Below are positions 56,293 to 64,000 of a stretch of 64,000 bases of DNA, one piece after another (within the stretch, counting starts at the first letter, position 1; the number at the start of each line of letters is the position of its first letter). Below the pieces are notes generated by a model that saw only the letters and a list, made by a program, of their open reading frames with translations, had not been told where the DNA came from and did no database searches. The position numbers and the translations under genes are program-made. The DNA is taken from positions 5,157,174 to 5,221,173 of the forward strand of contig CP151667.1 in assembly GCA_038400315.1 (NCBI GenBank). Direction: 5' to 3'. Source of the DNA: Isosphaeraceae bacterium EP7 (GTDB taxonomy: Bacteria; Planctomycetota; Planctomycetia; Isosphaerales; Isosphaeraceae).

Positions 56293-58986
56293 TCAGGCGG
56301 GCCGCACATCCAGCCAGTTGGGCCCGACGGAGACGTCGACTTTGAGGGGGACATCCAGCGTCAGCGCCGTCGTCATCGACCGCCGCACCAGCTCCGTCAG
56401 CGCCGGAATCTCCTCGTCGGGGGCCTCGAACAGCAACTCGTCGTGGATCTGAAGCATCAGGCGGGCCTTGAGCCCCTGCCGCCTCAGCTCGGAGTCGACC
56501 AGCAGCATCGCCTTCTTGATCAGGTCGGCCGCAGACCCCTGGATCACCGTGTTCACCGCGAATCGCTCGGCCTGCGTCTTCATCCGCTCCGACGTGTTCT
56601 TGATCCCCTGGATTGGTCGCCGTCGTCCCAGAATCGTCTCCACCCGCCCGGTCGCCTGAGCAGACTCAAGCGTTCGGCGTATGAAAGCCGCAACCCCCTC
56701 ATACTCGCGGAAATAAGCGTCAATGAATGCACCGGCATCCTTCTGACTGATCCCCAGTCGGGCGGCCAGTCCGAACGCCTGGATCCCGTAGATCACGCCG
56801 AAGTTGACCGTCTTGGCCATCCGCCGCTGGGCGCTCGTCACCTCGGCCTCGGGCACGCCGAAGATCCGCCCGGCGACCGCCGCGTGGATGTCGTGGTCGC
56901 TGGCGAACGCGTGCACCAGCGCCGGATCCTTCGAAAAATGCGCGAGCACCCGCAGCTCGATCTGCGAATAGTCGGCCGTCAGGATCGACCACCCCGGATG
57001 GCCCGCGACGAACGCCTGGCGGATTTGCCGGCCGTCCTCGGTTCGCACCGGGATGTTCTGCAAGTTCGGGTCGCTGGAGCTGAGCCGACCGGTCGCCGTC
57101 ACCACCTGGTTGAACGACGCGTGGACGCGGGCGTCGACCGGGTGGACCAGGGTCGGCAGGGCGTCCAGGTACGTCGACTTCAGCTTGCTCAGCTGCCGGT
57201 GGTCGATCAGGAGCCTGGGGAGCGGGTGCAGCGGGGCGAGTTCTTCCAGGACGTCGGCCGCGGTGCTCGCCTCTCCGCCTGGTGTCTTCTTCGGCGAAGG
57301 CAGCTTGAGCTCATCGAAGAGCACCTGACGGAGTTGCAGAGTGGAGCCGATGTTGAACGGATGCCCCGCCAGCGCATAGATCTTCTCCTCGATCTCGGCG
57401 ATCCTGCCGGCGAACTCGACGGAAAGCTCCGCCAGCCGCGCGATGTCCACCTTCACGCCCACGTCTTCCATCGCCGTCAGCACGGCGATCAAAGGCCGCT
57501 CGACCTCATCATAGAGCATCCAGAGCCCCTCCTCGCGCACCTTGGGCGCCAGGATCGCCTCGATCCGCCAGGTCGCGTCGGCATCCTCGCCGGCGTACTC
57601 GGCCACCTTGGCCACGTCCACCTTGTCAATCGTCGTCTGCGTCTTCCCTTTGCCGATCAAGGCCGTGATCGGGATCATCGAGTGGTCGAGCAGCCGCATC
57701 GAGAGCTGGTCGAGGTTATGGTTCCGCTCGCCGCTTTCCAGCAGGTAGCTCAGCACCATCGTGTCGGAAATCGGCGCCGTGATGTGCAGCCCAGCCCTGC
57801 CCAGCACCAGCATGTCATACTTGATGTTCTGGCCGATCTTCTCGACCATCGGATCGGTCAAGATCGGCCTGATCGCATCCAGCGTCGTCGCCAGGTCGAG
57901 CACCCTGGCCCCCTCGGGCCCCTTCACAGGCAGGTAATAGGCCTTGCCCTGCTCCCAGCAGAACGAGAGCCCCACTAGCTCGGCTTGCAGCGGGTCGATC
58001 GACGTCGTCTCGGTGTCAACCGAGATCCTCGGCTGTTTTCTCAGCTCGACCAGGAACGCATCAAACGCCTCGGGCGTGTCCACCGACACATACTCGGCCA
58101 CCCACGCGGCTTGTTCGGGGCGTGGAGCATCCCCCAGGTCACGCAAGAATGTATGGAACCCGCATTCCATGCAGAGCGTCCGCAGCGCCGGAATGTTCGC
58201 CTGGCTGACCTTCAGGTCGTCCCAGTCGATCCCCAACTCAAGGTCATCCTTCAGCTCGATCAGCACCCGCCCCCGGCGAGCCGTCTCGGCATGCTCACGC
58301 AAATTCTCCTTGCGCTTGGCCCCCGCCACCTTGTCGATATTGGCGAGCAGGTTGTCCAGGGTCCCGAACTGCTGGAGCAGCGTCGTCGCGGTCTTCAGGC
58401 CGATCCCCGGAATCCCCGGCACATTGTCGACCGTGTCGCCCGTCAGCGAGAGCAGGTCCACCACCTGATCGGGCCTGATCCCCCAGTCGGCCAGCAGCGC
58501 CGCCGGGTCCATGATCTCATCCTTGCGCAAATTCACGATCTTGACGTGATCCGACAGGAGCTGCCGAGCGTCCTTGTCGGCCGTGCAGATGTAAACGTCC
58601 ATCCCGCGCGCCTCGCCCTGCCTGGCAAGCGTGGCGATGACGTCATCGGCCTCGTACCCGGGCTGGATCAAGACCGGCACGTCGAAGCCTTCGAACACCC
58701 GACGGATCACCGGAATCTGCGAGACCAACTCGACCGGCATCTCGGCCCGCTGCCCCTTGTACTCCGGGAAAATGTCCGACCTGAGCAGCTTCCCCCCGCC
58801 GTCGAACGCCGCCGCCAGATAATCCGGCTTCCGCTTGCTGAGCAGGCTCAAAACATCCCTGAACATCCCGAACGTCGCATTCGTCGGCTGCCCACCCGGC
58901 CCCGCCATCTCCTTGGGAATGGCGTGGAAGTTCTGGAAGATCAGCGAATACGCATCCAGAACATAGAAGACGGGTCGGGCAGTCAT
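56293..58986 (-). CDS. polA: DNA polymerase I
   Basis: This 897-residue polymerase fills gaps and removes RNA primers. The 5'-3' exonuclease domain (to about residue 295) shows YEADDVIATLARQ, TADKDARQL and LTGDTVDNVPGIPGIGLKTA. The 3'-5' exonuclease domain (about 300-490) has an intact DTETTSIDP near residue 325 and QNIKYDMLVL, so proofreading should be active. The polymerase domain (about 510-897) has QIELRVLAHFS, KTVNFGVIYGIQAFGLA and LQIHDELLFE. The start at ATG 58986 fits the family. It precedes coaE and rho in the same direction. Confidence 0.97.
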   Translation of the reverse strand: MTARPVFYVLDAYSLIFQNFHAIPKEMAGPGGQPTNATFGMFRDVLSLLSKRKPDYLAAAFDGGGKLLRSDIFPEYKGQRAEMPVELVSQIPVIRRVFEGFDVPVLIQPGYEADDVIATLARQGEARGMDVYICTADKDARQLLSDHVKIVNLRKDEIMDPAALLADWGIRPDQVVDLLSLTGDTVDNVPGIPGIGLKTATTLLQQFGTLDNLLANIDKVAGAKRKENLREHAETARRGRVLIELKDDLELGIDWDDLKVSQANIPALRTLCMECGFHTFLRDLGDAPRPEQAAWVAEYVSVDTPEAFDAFLVELRKQPRISVDTETTSIDPLQAELVGLSFCWEQGKAYYLPVKGPEGARVLDLATTLDAIRPILTDPMVEKIGQNIKYDMLVLGRAGLHITAPISDTMVLSYLLESGERNHNLDQLSMRLLDHSMIPITALIGKGKTQTTIDKVDVAKVAEYAGEDADATWRIEAILAPKVREEGLWMLYDEVERPLIAVLTAMEDVGVKVDIARLAELSVEFAGRIAEIEEKIYALAGHPFNIGSTLQLRQVLFDELKLPSPKKTPGGEASTAADVLEELAPLHPLPRLLIDHRQLSKLKSTYLDALPTLVHPVDARVHASFNQVVTATGRLSSSDPNLQNIPVRTEDGRQIRQAFVAGHPGWSILTADYSQIELRVLAHFSKDPALVHAFASDHDIHAAVAGRIFGVPEAEVTSAQRRMAKTVNFGVIYGIQAFGLAARLGISQKDAGAFIDAYFREYEGVAAFIRRTLESAQATGRVETILGRRRPIQGIKNTSERMKTQAERFAVNTVIQGSAADLIKKAMLLVDSELRRQGLKARLMLQIHDELLFEAPDEEIPALTELVRRSMTTALTLDVPLKVDVSVGPNWLDVRPA

Positions 58987-59358
58987 TGGGCAATTCTTCT
59001 GGGGAGAAGGGAAAGGCCGGACGCGAACGGCAGGCTATCTCTCCGCCCGATGACCGTCAAGGCAAGCAGAGTCAACGTCAGGATCGAGCGGGAATCGTCG
59101 TCGCAGCACGAATAAGCCTCTGGCCCATCCAGGCTGAGGAAAAAGGCTTCTCTCGACCTCGTCAGAACATCTAAAACCGAAGCCCAAGGGAATCGATCTC
59201 TGCAATATTCTCGATAATATTCACCGTTGCTTATCCTTGCGACCATTTCGAAATCGCCGAAGGAAGCCAGGGAAGGATCGCGATCGTCGGCTCAGGTCGA
59301 TGGCCCGAGACCGTGAGATCCCTGAGGACAGGCTCGCCCGGCCGTTTGGCGAAGGGCC
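58987..59358. other. Upstream region of polA with AT-rich inverted repeat
   Basis: These 372 bases hold no gene. They include the AATATT-CTCGAT-AATATT inverted repeat at 59204-59221, an AT-rich island in otherwise GC-rich DNA about 220 bases upstream of polA. Confidence 0.5.
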
Positions 59359-59700
59359 CTATTGCGGGTTGCCGAGAAATAAGCCGCAGTGTTTGCAGTA
59401 TGCCGTCGGCACCGTGTTATACCACGACTGGGCAAAACTCTTATCACAGCAAGGGCAGCGAAAGTGGATGATTGAGTACCATGTGACGAGGCAGACAACC
59501 CAGCATGTGAAGAACCCAACGACGAAGAGGGCGATCAGAACGAAGCGGCTGGCTAGGCCGAACTCGTCCTGGAATTTCATGAACAGGGCCACGCCGCCGA
59601 TGAGAGCCCCGGCGCCGAGGGAGCTCCGCCAGTAACGCCGTCGAAGGACGGCGTACCGCCGAGCAGCGTCGGCCACGAGGTTGGCATCGAGGTCCTTCAT
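59359..59700 (-). CDS. Small membrane protein with C-terminal zinc ribbon (113 aa)
   Basis: An N-terminal basic helix is followed by two membrane helices (SLGAGALIGGVALFMKF, FVLIALFVVGFFTCWVVCLV) and a C-terminal zinc-ribbon-like segment with CPCC and CKHC pairs, suitable for one zinc ion on the cytoplasmic side. No function is known. The ATG at 59700 gives a complete small protein; the RBS is weak. Confidence 0.65.
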   Translation of the reverse strand: MKDLDANLVADAARRYAVLRRRYWRSSLGAGALIGGVALFMKFQDEFGLASRFVLIALFVVGFFTCWVVCLVTWYSIIHFRCPCCDKSFAQSWYNTVPTAYCKHCGLFLGNPQ

Positions 59701-60085
59701 AGTGTCGGCAGCCTGGCTTGGGTTGGTCGGGCGAGAAGACGTGACGAGACACGAGTTCGATGCGCATCATCGCAAATCACTCGGCATAGGAAAGGGGTCG
59801 TTTAACATCTCACGCGATTTCATTCGAGACCCGAGCGATTGATCATTCCTGTCGCTCAAATCTCGCGCGCCAGGATCGATTCTGACCACGCGGAGTCCGA
59901 CCATTCGTTGGCGTGACATTGCCGGCCTGGGCAGGTTGGCCGGAATAATTTTCCCATTTCGTCCATTAATCAGGGAGATATTGTCCCGCTTAAGGGATAA
60001 TATTCAAATAGGAGGCCCACCACTCGCGCGACGCCGCGCGGGCCTCGCACTTGATGAATCCGCACCCGGGAAGCGACGCAGCACC
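59701..60085. other. AT-rich divergent intergenic region
   Basis: These 385 bases contain no gene. They are richer in A/T than the surroundings and carry a 10-bp-arm inverted repeat at 59978-60003. Confidence 0.55.
59978..60003. repeat. Operator-like inverted repeat
   Basis: ATATTGTCCC (59978-59987) and GGGATAATAT (59994-60003) are complementary with one mismatch around a 6-base spacer. It lies about 83 bases before the start of the plus-strand gene, a position suited to an operator or a short leader hairpin. Confidence 0.5.
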
Positions 60086-61339
60086 ATGGGGAAGCTCGAA
60101 GTCAGCCAGCGCCGGATCGACGCCAATCGCCGCAATGCTCAGAAGAGCACCGGGCCGAGGACGGAGGAGGGCAAGGCCCAATCCCGCCGCAATAGCCTGA
60201 TTCACGGGCTGGCCGGCGACGGCGTCGTGGTCCCGCAACGTGAGACCGAGGCCGCACGCGAGCGGGCCGAGCAGTGGAACTCGTCGCTCCGGCCGACCAA
60301 CGCGTTCGAGGTGGGGCTGGTCGAGACGATCGCCATCGAGAGCGTGCGCATCGACCGCTGCCGTATCGAGGAGCGGCTGGCCCGCGACCTCCGGGGGCGG
60401 GAGGCCGGGGCCTGCTGGGCCGACCTGCGCAAGTCCGAAGCCGCCAGGCTCGGACGCACGCTCGCCGAGCAGCCCGAGGAGATCGCGCCGAAGCTGGCGA
60501 GCACGTCGGCCGGCTGCGACTGGCTCATCGCTCGCTGGGTCGGGCTGGGCAAGAGGCTCGACAAGTGCGGGGCCTGGAGTGAGTCGCAGGCAGGGCTGGC
60601 GCTCGACCTGCTCGGCGTCGCGGCCGACATGCGTGAGCTGGACAATCCGCTGGACGTGCCGGAGGGGGTCGAGCCGCTTTCCCACCTGCGGGAGATCGTC
60701 GGCGACGAACTGGAGGCGCTGCTCGACCGGAAAGAGGAGGCCCTCGACTCGGTCGACGACGAACGACGCGAGGCGACGACGCTGGGCCTGATCGCCGCGG
60801 ATGACCCGACGCTGATCCTGTTGCGCCGGTACGAGACGGCCAGCTTCCGGCGGATGCGATGGGCGCTGGACTTGATGCGCCGGGGGAAAGCAAAATCAGA
60901 CGATCACGGCTTCGGCAAGCGGGACTTCGACCCGCCCGCCTGGCGCGGGCCCAATCCGGCCGCCGTGGCCACGTTCCCAGCGCCCAGGCCCGACCCCGGT
61001 CCTCCTCCGCCGACACCCGGCACGCCCGGCCCCGGTGGCTCCCATCGGCCGGGCCAAGTCCCCGACTCGGGACAAGGCCAGCCGGTCATCGATCGCGGAA
61101 CTCACTTTGGGCGAATCCCGCTTTCCAAACTCGGCACATTCGCGGGACGAACCCATCTTGAAGGCCGACTCCGCAGTCTGGCGCGGTCGCTTGGGGTGGC
61201 GAAGGCGGCCCCGATCGCCTCGAAATCGGCCGGCAGGCTCCAGGCTCGCCCCGTCGGCCAACTGATCAGGCCTGCTACGAGACCGACCCGGCCGGTTCGA
61301 TCGCCCCAGATCCGTCTCATGAGCGCCCCGGCCGCCTGA
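60086..61339 (+). CDS. Planctomycete-abundant protein with NANRRNAQKSTGP-type N-terminal motif
   Basis: This 417-residue protein starts with the motif RRIDANRRNAQKSTGPRTEE, then GKAQSRRNSLIHGLAG, a signature found in many planctomycete and acidobacterial proteins of unknown function. A helical region to about residue 270 has paired Arg/Glu-rich helices (ETIAIESVRIDRCRIEERLAR, RRYETASFRRMRWALDLMRR), followed by a Pro/Gly-rich low-complexity tail of about 130 residues. ATG 60086 is preferred because the motif follows directly; the frame is open to 59936. No catalytic motif is visible. Confidence 0.8.
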   Translation: MGKLEVSQRRIDANRRNAQKSTGPRTEEGKAQSRRNSLIHGLAGDGVVVPQRETEAARERAEQWNSSLRPTNAFEVGLVETIAIESVRIDRCRIEERLARDLRGREAGACWADLRKSEAARLGRTLAEQPEEIAPKLASTSAGCDWLIARWVGLGKRLDKCGAWSESQAGLALDLLGVAADMRELDNPLDVPEGVEPLSHLREIVGDELEALLDRKEEALDSVDDERREATTLGLIAADDPTLILLRRYETASFRRMRWALDLMRRGKAKSDDHGFGKRDFDPPAWRGPNPAAVATFPAPRPDPGPPPPTPGTPGPGGSHRPGQVPDSGQGQPVIDRGTHFGRIPLSKLGTFAGRTHLEGRLRSLARSLGVAKAAPIASKSAGRLQARPVGQLIRPATRPTRPVRSPQIRLMSAPAA

Positions 61340-61630
61340 AAACCGGCCGGCGGCCCGATGGTATCGCTCGGCTCTTTCTCAATTCGGTCTGAACCGGAAG
61401 ATTCCGCGCGTCGGGGAACGATCGCCGTTGCGCCACGGGATTCCGACCGGCTGCGGCACGGTCCCGCCACGAGGATAGGCACCGGATGAGTCCGGCGGTA
61501 GAATGAAAGGTCAGCCGGCTAACCCGGCCGGCGCCTTGCTTGTCTGCTGCTTGAGCCACTACGAACGCCCGCGGGCCGACCAGGCGCCACCCGGGGCGGC
61601 CGATGACTTGATGGGATTGGATCGAGCCTG
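61340..61630. other. Intergenic region upstream of rsfS
   Basis: These 291 bases include a GC hairpin (GCCGGCTAACCCGGCCGGC, 61514-61532) and no gene that I can support. Confidence 0.4.
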
Positions 61631-62287
61631 ATGGCCGAGACCGAAGCCGAACCGCGTAACGAAGAAACCGAACTCCCCAAGCCGGTCAATTCCGACCGGC
61701 CCAGCAACGGGATTCCGACGCGCACGCTCCGCAAGATCGACCAGGACGACGTGCCGCATCACGCGGTCGCCCGCAGCTCGCCTACCCGGCTTGCCAAGGC
61801 CCTGGAGCTATCCAAGGCCTGCGCCCGGATCGCCGACGACAACCGGGCCAAGGACATCCTCGTCCTCGACCTCCGGCCGGGCTCGCCGCTAGTCGACTTC
61901 TTCGTCATCGCCACCGCCACCTCGCGTCGATCCGCCTCGGCGATCGCCGTAGAGGTCGATATCGAGATGAAGAAGATCGGCGAGAAGAAGCTCGGGATGG
62001 AAGGCTCCGAGGAAGGGCGCTGGACCCTGATCGACTACGGCGACTTCGTCGTACACCTCTTCTCCGAGGACGCGCGGTCGTACTACGCCCTCGAAGACAT
62101 CTGGAACGACGCCCCGCGCATCGACTGGCAGGACCCGTCGAGCGTCGTCGGCGAGCTGAAGGTGCGCCCCCTCAGGGGCCAGAAGCCCGCGACCGACGCG
62201 CCCGCCGTTGACGAAGCGGAGACGGCCGTCGCCGACGAAACGGAAACGCCCGCCGCCGATGAGGCGGAGAGCCCCGTCGCCGAGTAA
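61631..62287 (+). CDS. rsfS: Ribosomal silencing factor RsfS with extended tails
   Basis: This 218-residue protein contains the RsfS/Iojap core at about residues 55-160 (ARIADDNRAKDILVLDLR, VDFFVIATATSRRSASAIA, WTLIDYGDFVVHLFSEDAR, YYALEDIWNDAPRIDW). It binds ribosomal protein uL14 and blocks subunit joining when nutrients are scarce. Both ends are longer than usual: about 50 polar residues before the core and about 50 after it, the latter ending in three acidic octapeptide repeats. It lies 81 bases upstream of argS on the same strand. Confidence 0.92.
   Translation: MAETEAEPRNEETELPKPVNSDRPSNGIPTRTLRKIDQDDVPHHAVARSSPTRLAKALELSKACARIADDNRAKDILVLDLRPGSPLVDFFVIATATSRRSASAIAVEVDIEMKKIGEKKLGMEGSEEGRWTLIDYGDFVVHLFSEDARSYYALEDIWNDAPRIDWQDPSSVVGELKVRPLRGQKPATDAPAVDEAETAVADETETPAADEAESPVAE
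62210..62281 (+). repeat. Three tandem 24-base repeats encoding acidic octapeptides in RsfS
   Basis: Units at 62210-62233, 62234-62257 and 62258-62281 encode DEAETAVA, DETETPAA and DEAESPVA just before the stop. The acidic tail is not part of the RsfS fold. Confidence 0.8.
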
Positions 62288-62368
62288 GTTTTCAACCGCC
62301 CACCGGTGCCCTGCCCCGAACCGCCCGCCGTTCGCGGGCGGGCCACCCCCAGCCGCCGACCGGACCTC

Positions 62369-64000
62369 ATGAACGTCCTCCAACGCCTGCGCATCGCCTT
62401 CGCCGCCGCCACCCCCGAGGGAGGCGACCCCGTCGCGTTTGCCGAGGCCGTGCGCCAGAGCACCGACGCCAAGTTCGGCGACTACCAGGCCAACGGCTGC
62501 ATGGCCATCGCCAAGGCGGCCAAGCTCAACCCGCGCCAGGTCGCCCAGCAAGTGCTCGATGAAGTCAACCTTGCGCCGCTGGCCGGGCCCCCCGAGATCG
62601 CCGGCCCTGGGTTCCTTAACGTCCGACTCTTCGACGAGTGGCTCGCCGGGGAACTCGGCACGCTGCTCGCCGACCCAAAGCTTGGGCTCGTCCCCCCGGC
62701 GAACCCGCTCACCGTCGTCATCGACTACTCCTCCCCCAACGTCGCCAAGCCGATGCATGTCGGCCACGTCCGGTCGACCGTCATCGGCGAGTCCTTGGCG
62801 CGGATCCACGAGGCCCTCGGCCACAACGTGATCCGCGACAATCATCTGGGCGACTGGGGCTCCCAGTTCGGCATGATCCTCTGGGGCTGGAAAAATCACC
62901 GGGATGACGCCGCCTACGAGGCGAATCCGGTCGCCGAGCTGGCCCGGCTCTACCGCCTGGCGCAAGCCTCGATCAAGCCGGGCGAGACCTTGAGCGAGAC
63001 GTTCAAGAAGCCGCTTGAACTGAGCGCACTCGGGCAGGCCGAGCCCGCGGCGGCCCTCTTCGCCAAGCTCGCCGAGGGGACCGACATGACGCTTGAAGGG
63101 GTGAAGTCGCAGATCGCGGCCAGCCGCAAGGTGTCCGATGACACCAGGGCCGAAACCGCGAAGCTGCACTCAGGCGACCCCGAGAACCGGGCGCTCTGGG
63201 CCCAGTTCATGCCCCACTGCCTCAAGGCGCTCGAGGCCGTCTATGTACGCCTGGGCGTGAAGTTCGACGTCCAGCTCGGCGAGAGCTTCTACGACCCGAT
63301 GCTCGCCGATATCGTGGCCGACCTGGAGGCCGCCGGCCTGGCCGTCCCCAGCGAGGGGGCCACCGTCGTCTTCACCGAGGGGAGCAAGGCCCCCTTCATC
63401 GTCCGCAAGCGTGACGGCGCCTTCAACTACGCCACAACCGACCTGGCCACCATCCGATACCGCGACCGGACCTGGGACCCCGACCTCGTCCTCTACGTGG
63501 TCGACCATCGCCAGGGGGACCACTTCAAGCAGCTCTTCGCCGTATCCAGGAAATGGGGCCAGACCCGGGCCAGGCTCGAGCACGTCGCCTTCGGCACGAT
63601 CATGGGCCCCGACCGACGCCCCTACAAGACCCGCGACGGCGACGTCATCGGCCTGGAATCGTTGCTCGACGAGGCCGTCGTCGAGGCCCGTAAGGTCGTC
63701 GATGAGAGCAGCCCAGACCTCACCGCCGAAGAACGAGACCGCGTCTCCGAGGTCGTCGGCCTGGGGGGGATCAAATATGCCGACCTCTCGCAGAACCGGC
63801 TCAGCGATTATGTGTTCGACTGGTCCAAAATGATGGCCCGAAACGGGAACACTGGCGCCTATCTCCAGTATGCCTACGCCCGGATCCGTAGCATCTTCCG
63901 CAAGGGAGATTTCGCCCCGGAAGCGATCCGCGCCGCAGCCCCCGCAATCTACCTGTCCAACCCGGCCGAGCGAGCCCTCGGCCTGCGCCTTCTCCAGTTC
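62369..64000 (+). CDS. argS: Arginine-tRNA ligase (cut by the window end)
   Basis: The frame is open from ATG 62369 to the end of the window (544 codons), so the C-terminus is missing. The N-terminal Add-1 domain (KFGDYQANGCMAIAK) is followed by the HIGH-region SSPNVAKPMHVGHVRST near residues 125-140, GDWGSQFGMILWG, the catalytic-domain element RKRDGAFNYATTDLA and VVDHRQGDHFKQLF, and the KMSK-equivalent GPDRRPYKTRDGD. The DALR anticodon-binding domain has begun (GNTGAYLQYAYARIRSIF). It charges tRNA-Arg and is probably co-transcribed with rsfS. Confidence 0.95.
   Translation, partial: MNVLQRLRIAFAAATPEGGDPVAFAEAVRQSTDAKFGDYQANGCMAIAKAAKLNPRQVAQQVLDEVNLAPLAGPPEIAGPGFLNVRLFDEWLAGELGTLLADPKLGLVPPANPLTVVIDYSSPNVAKPMHVGHVRSTVIGESLARIHEALGHNVIRDNHLGDWGSQFGMILWGWKNHRDDAAYEANPVAELARLYRLAQASIKPGETLSETFKKPLELSALGQAEPAAALFAKLAEGTDMTLEGVKSQIAASRKVSDDTRAETAKLHSGDPENRALWAQFMPHCLKALEAVYVRLGVKFDVQLGESFYDPMLADIVADLEAAGLAVPSEGATVVFTEGSKAPFIVRKRDGAFNYATTDLATIRYRDRTWDPDLVLYVVDHRQGDHFKQLFAVSRKWGQTRARLEHVAFGTIMGPDRRPYKTRDGDVIGLESLLDEAVVEARKVVDESSPDLTAEERDRVSEVVGLGGIKYADLSQNRLSDYVFDWSKMMARNGNTGAYLQYAYARIRSIFRKGDFAPEAIRAAAPAIYLSNPAERALGLRLLQF

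Noticed and set aside
56443-57978. Long plus-strand frame opposite polA
   Set aside because: It is the antisense of a conserved polymerase domain, with no independent signal for translation.

Overview
The window reads as a chromosomal segment of a high-GC planctomycete, probably from the Isosphaeraceae. This is inferred from the gene content: a Tat-exported DUF1501 protein, a protein opening with the NANRRNAQKSTGP-type motif that is abundant in this phylum, a Ser/Thr kinase beside an FHA-GAF-PP2C phosphatase, and many small secreted proteins with no known family. No prophage, insertion sequence or CRISPR array was seen. The gene at each window edge is cut: an unknown protein on the left and argS on the right.

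Layout. 1-6.6 kb: the end of a possible gingipain/caspase-fold protein, a CobB/CbiA-like amidotransferase that has lost both active-site signatures, and a mechanosensitive channel whose periplasmic and channel halves lie in two reading frames. 6.6-12.8 kb: a PBP4-type DD-peptidase and an sdhC-sdhD-sdhA-sdhB operon. 13.0-13.5 kb: RNase P RNA (minus strand). 14-17.6 kb: a YbaK-type tRNA deacylase converging on a PutA-type bifunctional proline catabolic enzyme. 18.4-22.9 kb: a SAM-I riboswitch followed by a threonine-synthase-like PLP enzyme, a MoaD/ThiS-like sulfur carrier ending in GG, a ThiF/MoeB-like activating enzyme, a cysteine desulfurase, tRNA-Cys and an intrinsic terminator. 23-37 kb: a serine hydrolase, hrpB, an SbtA-type bicarbonate transporter, a TPR protein, birA-nadC-uvrB, a ComEA-like protein, an MFS transporter and a sugar-phosphate isomerase-like protein. 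37-44 kb: rex, ribD, a DUF3106-like protein and an anti-sigma-like protein, then small exported proteins and a DinB-fold protein. 44-52 kb: a kinase/phosphatase pair, a COG2509-type flavoprotein and a DUF1501 protein. 52-64 kb: ribH, rho, coaE, polA, the NANRRNA-family protein, rsfS and argS.

The most interesting unit is the SAM-riboswitch operon at 18.4-22.8 kb. The desulfurase, activating enzyme and carrier form a complete protein-thiocarboxylate sulfur relay. Placed under SAM control beside an enzyme of the O-phosphohomoserine-using family, this suggests homocysteine/methionine synthesis by carrier-delivered sulfur. That would resemble the mycobacterial CysO-CysM cysteine route, but acting on phosphohomoserine. 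The function is inferred; the parts and the riboswitch are visible in the sequence.

Start codons were set by ribosome-binding sites, signal peptides, family length and 4-base overlaps. Several genes appear to use GTG or TTG starts (thrC, sdhD, ribD, the MFS gene). All identifications come from reading motifs by eye; no database search was run.
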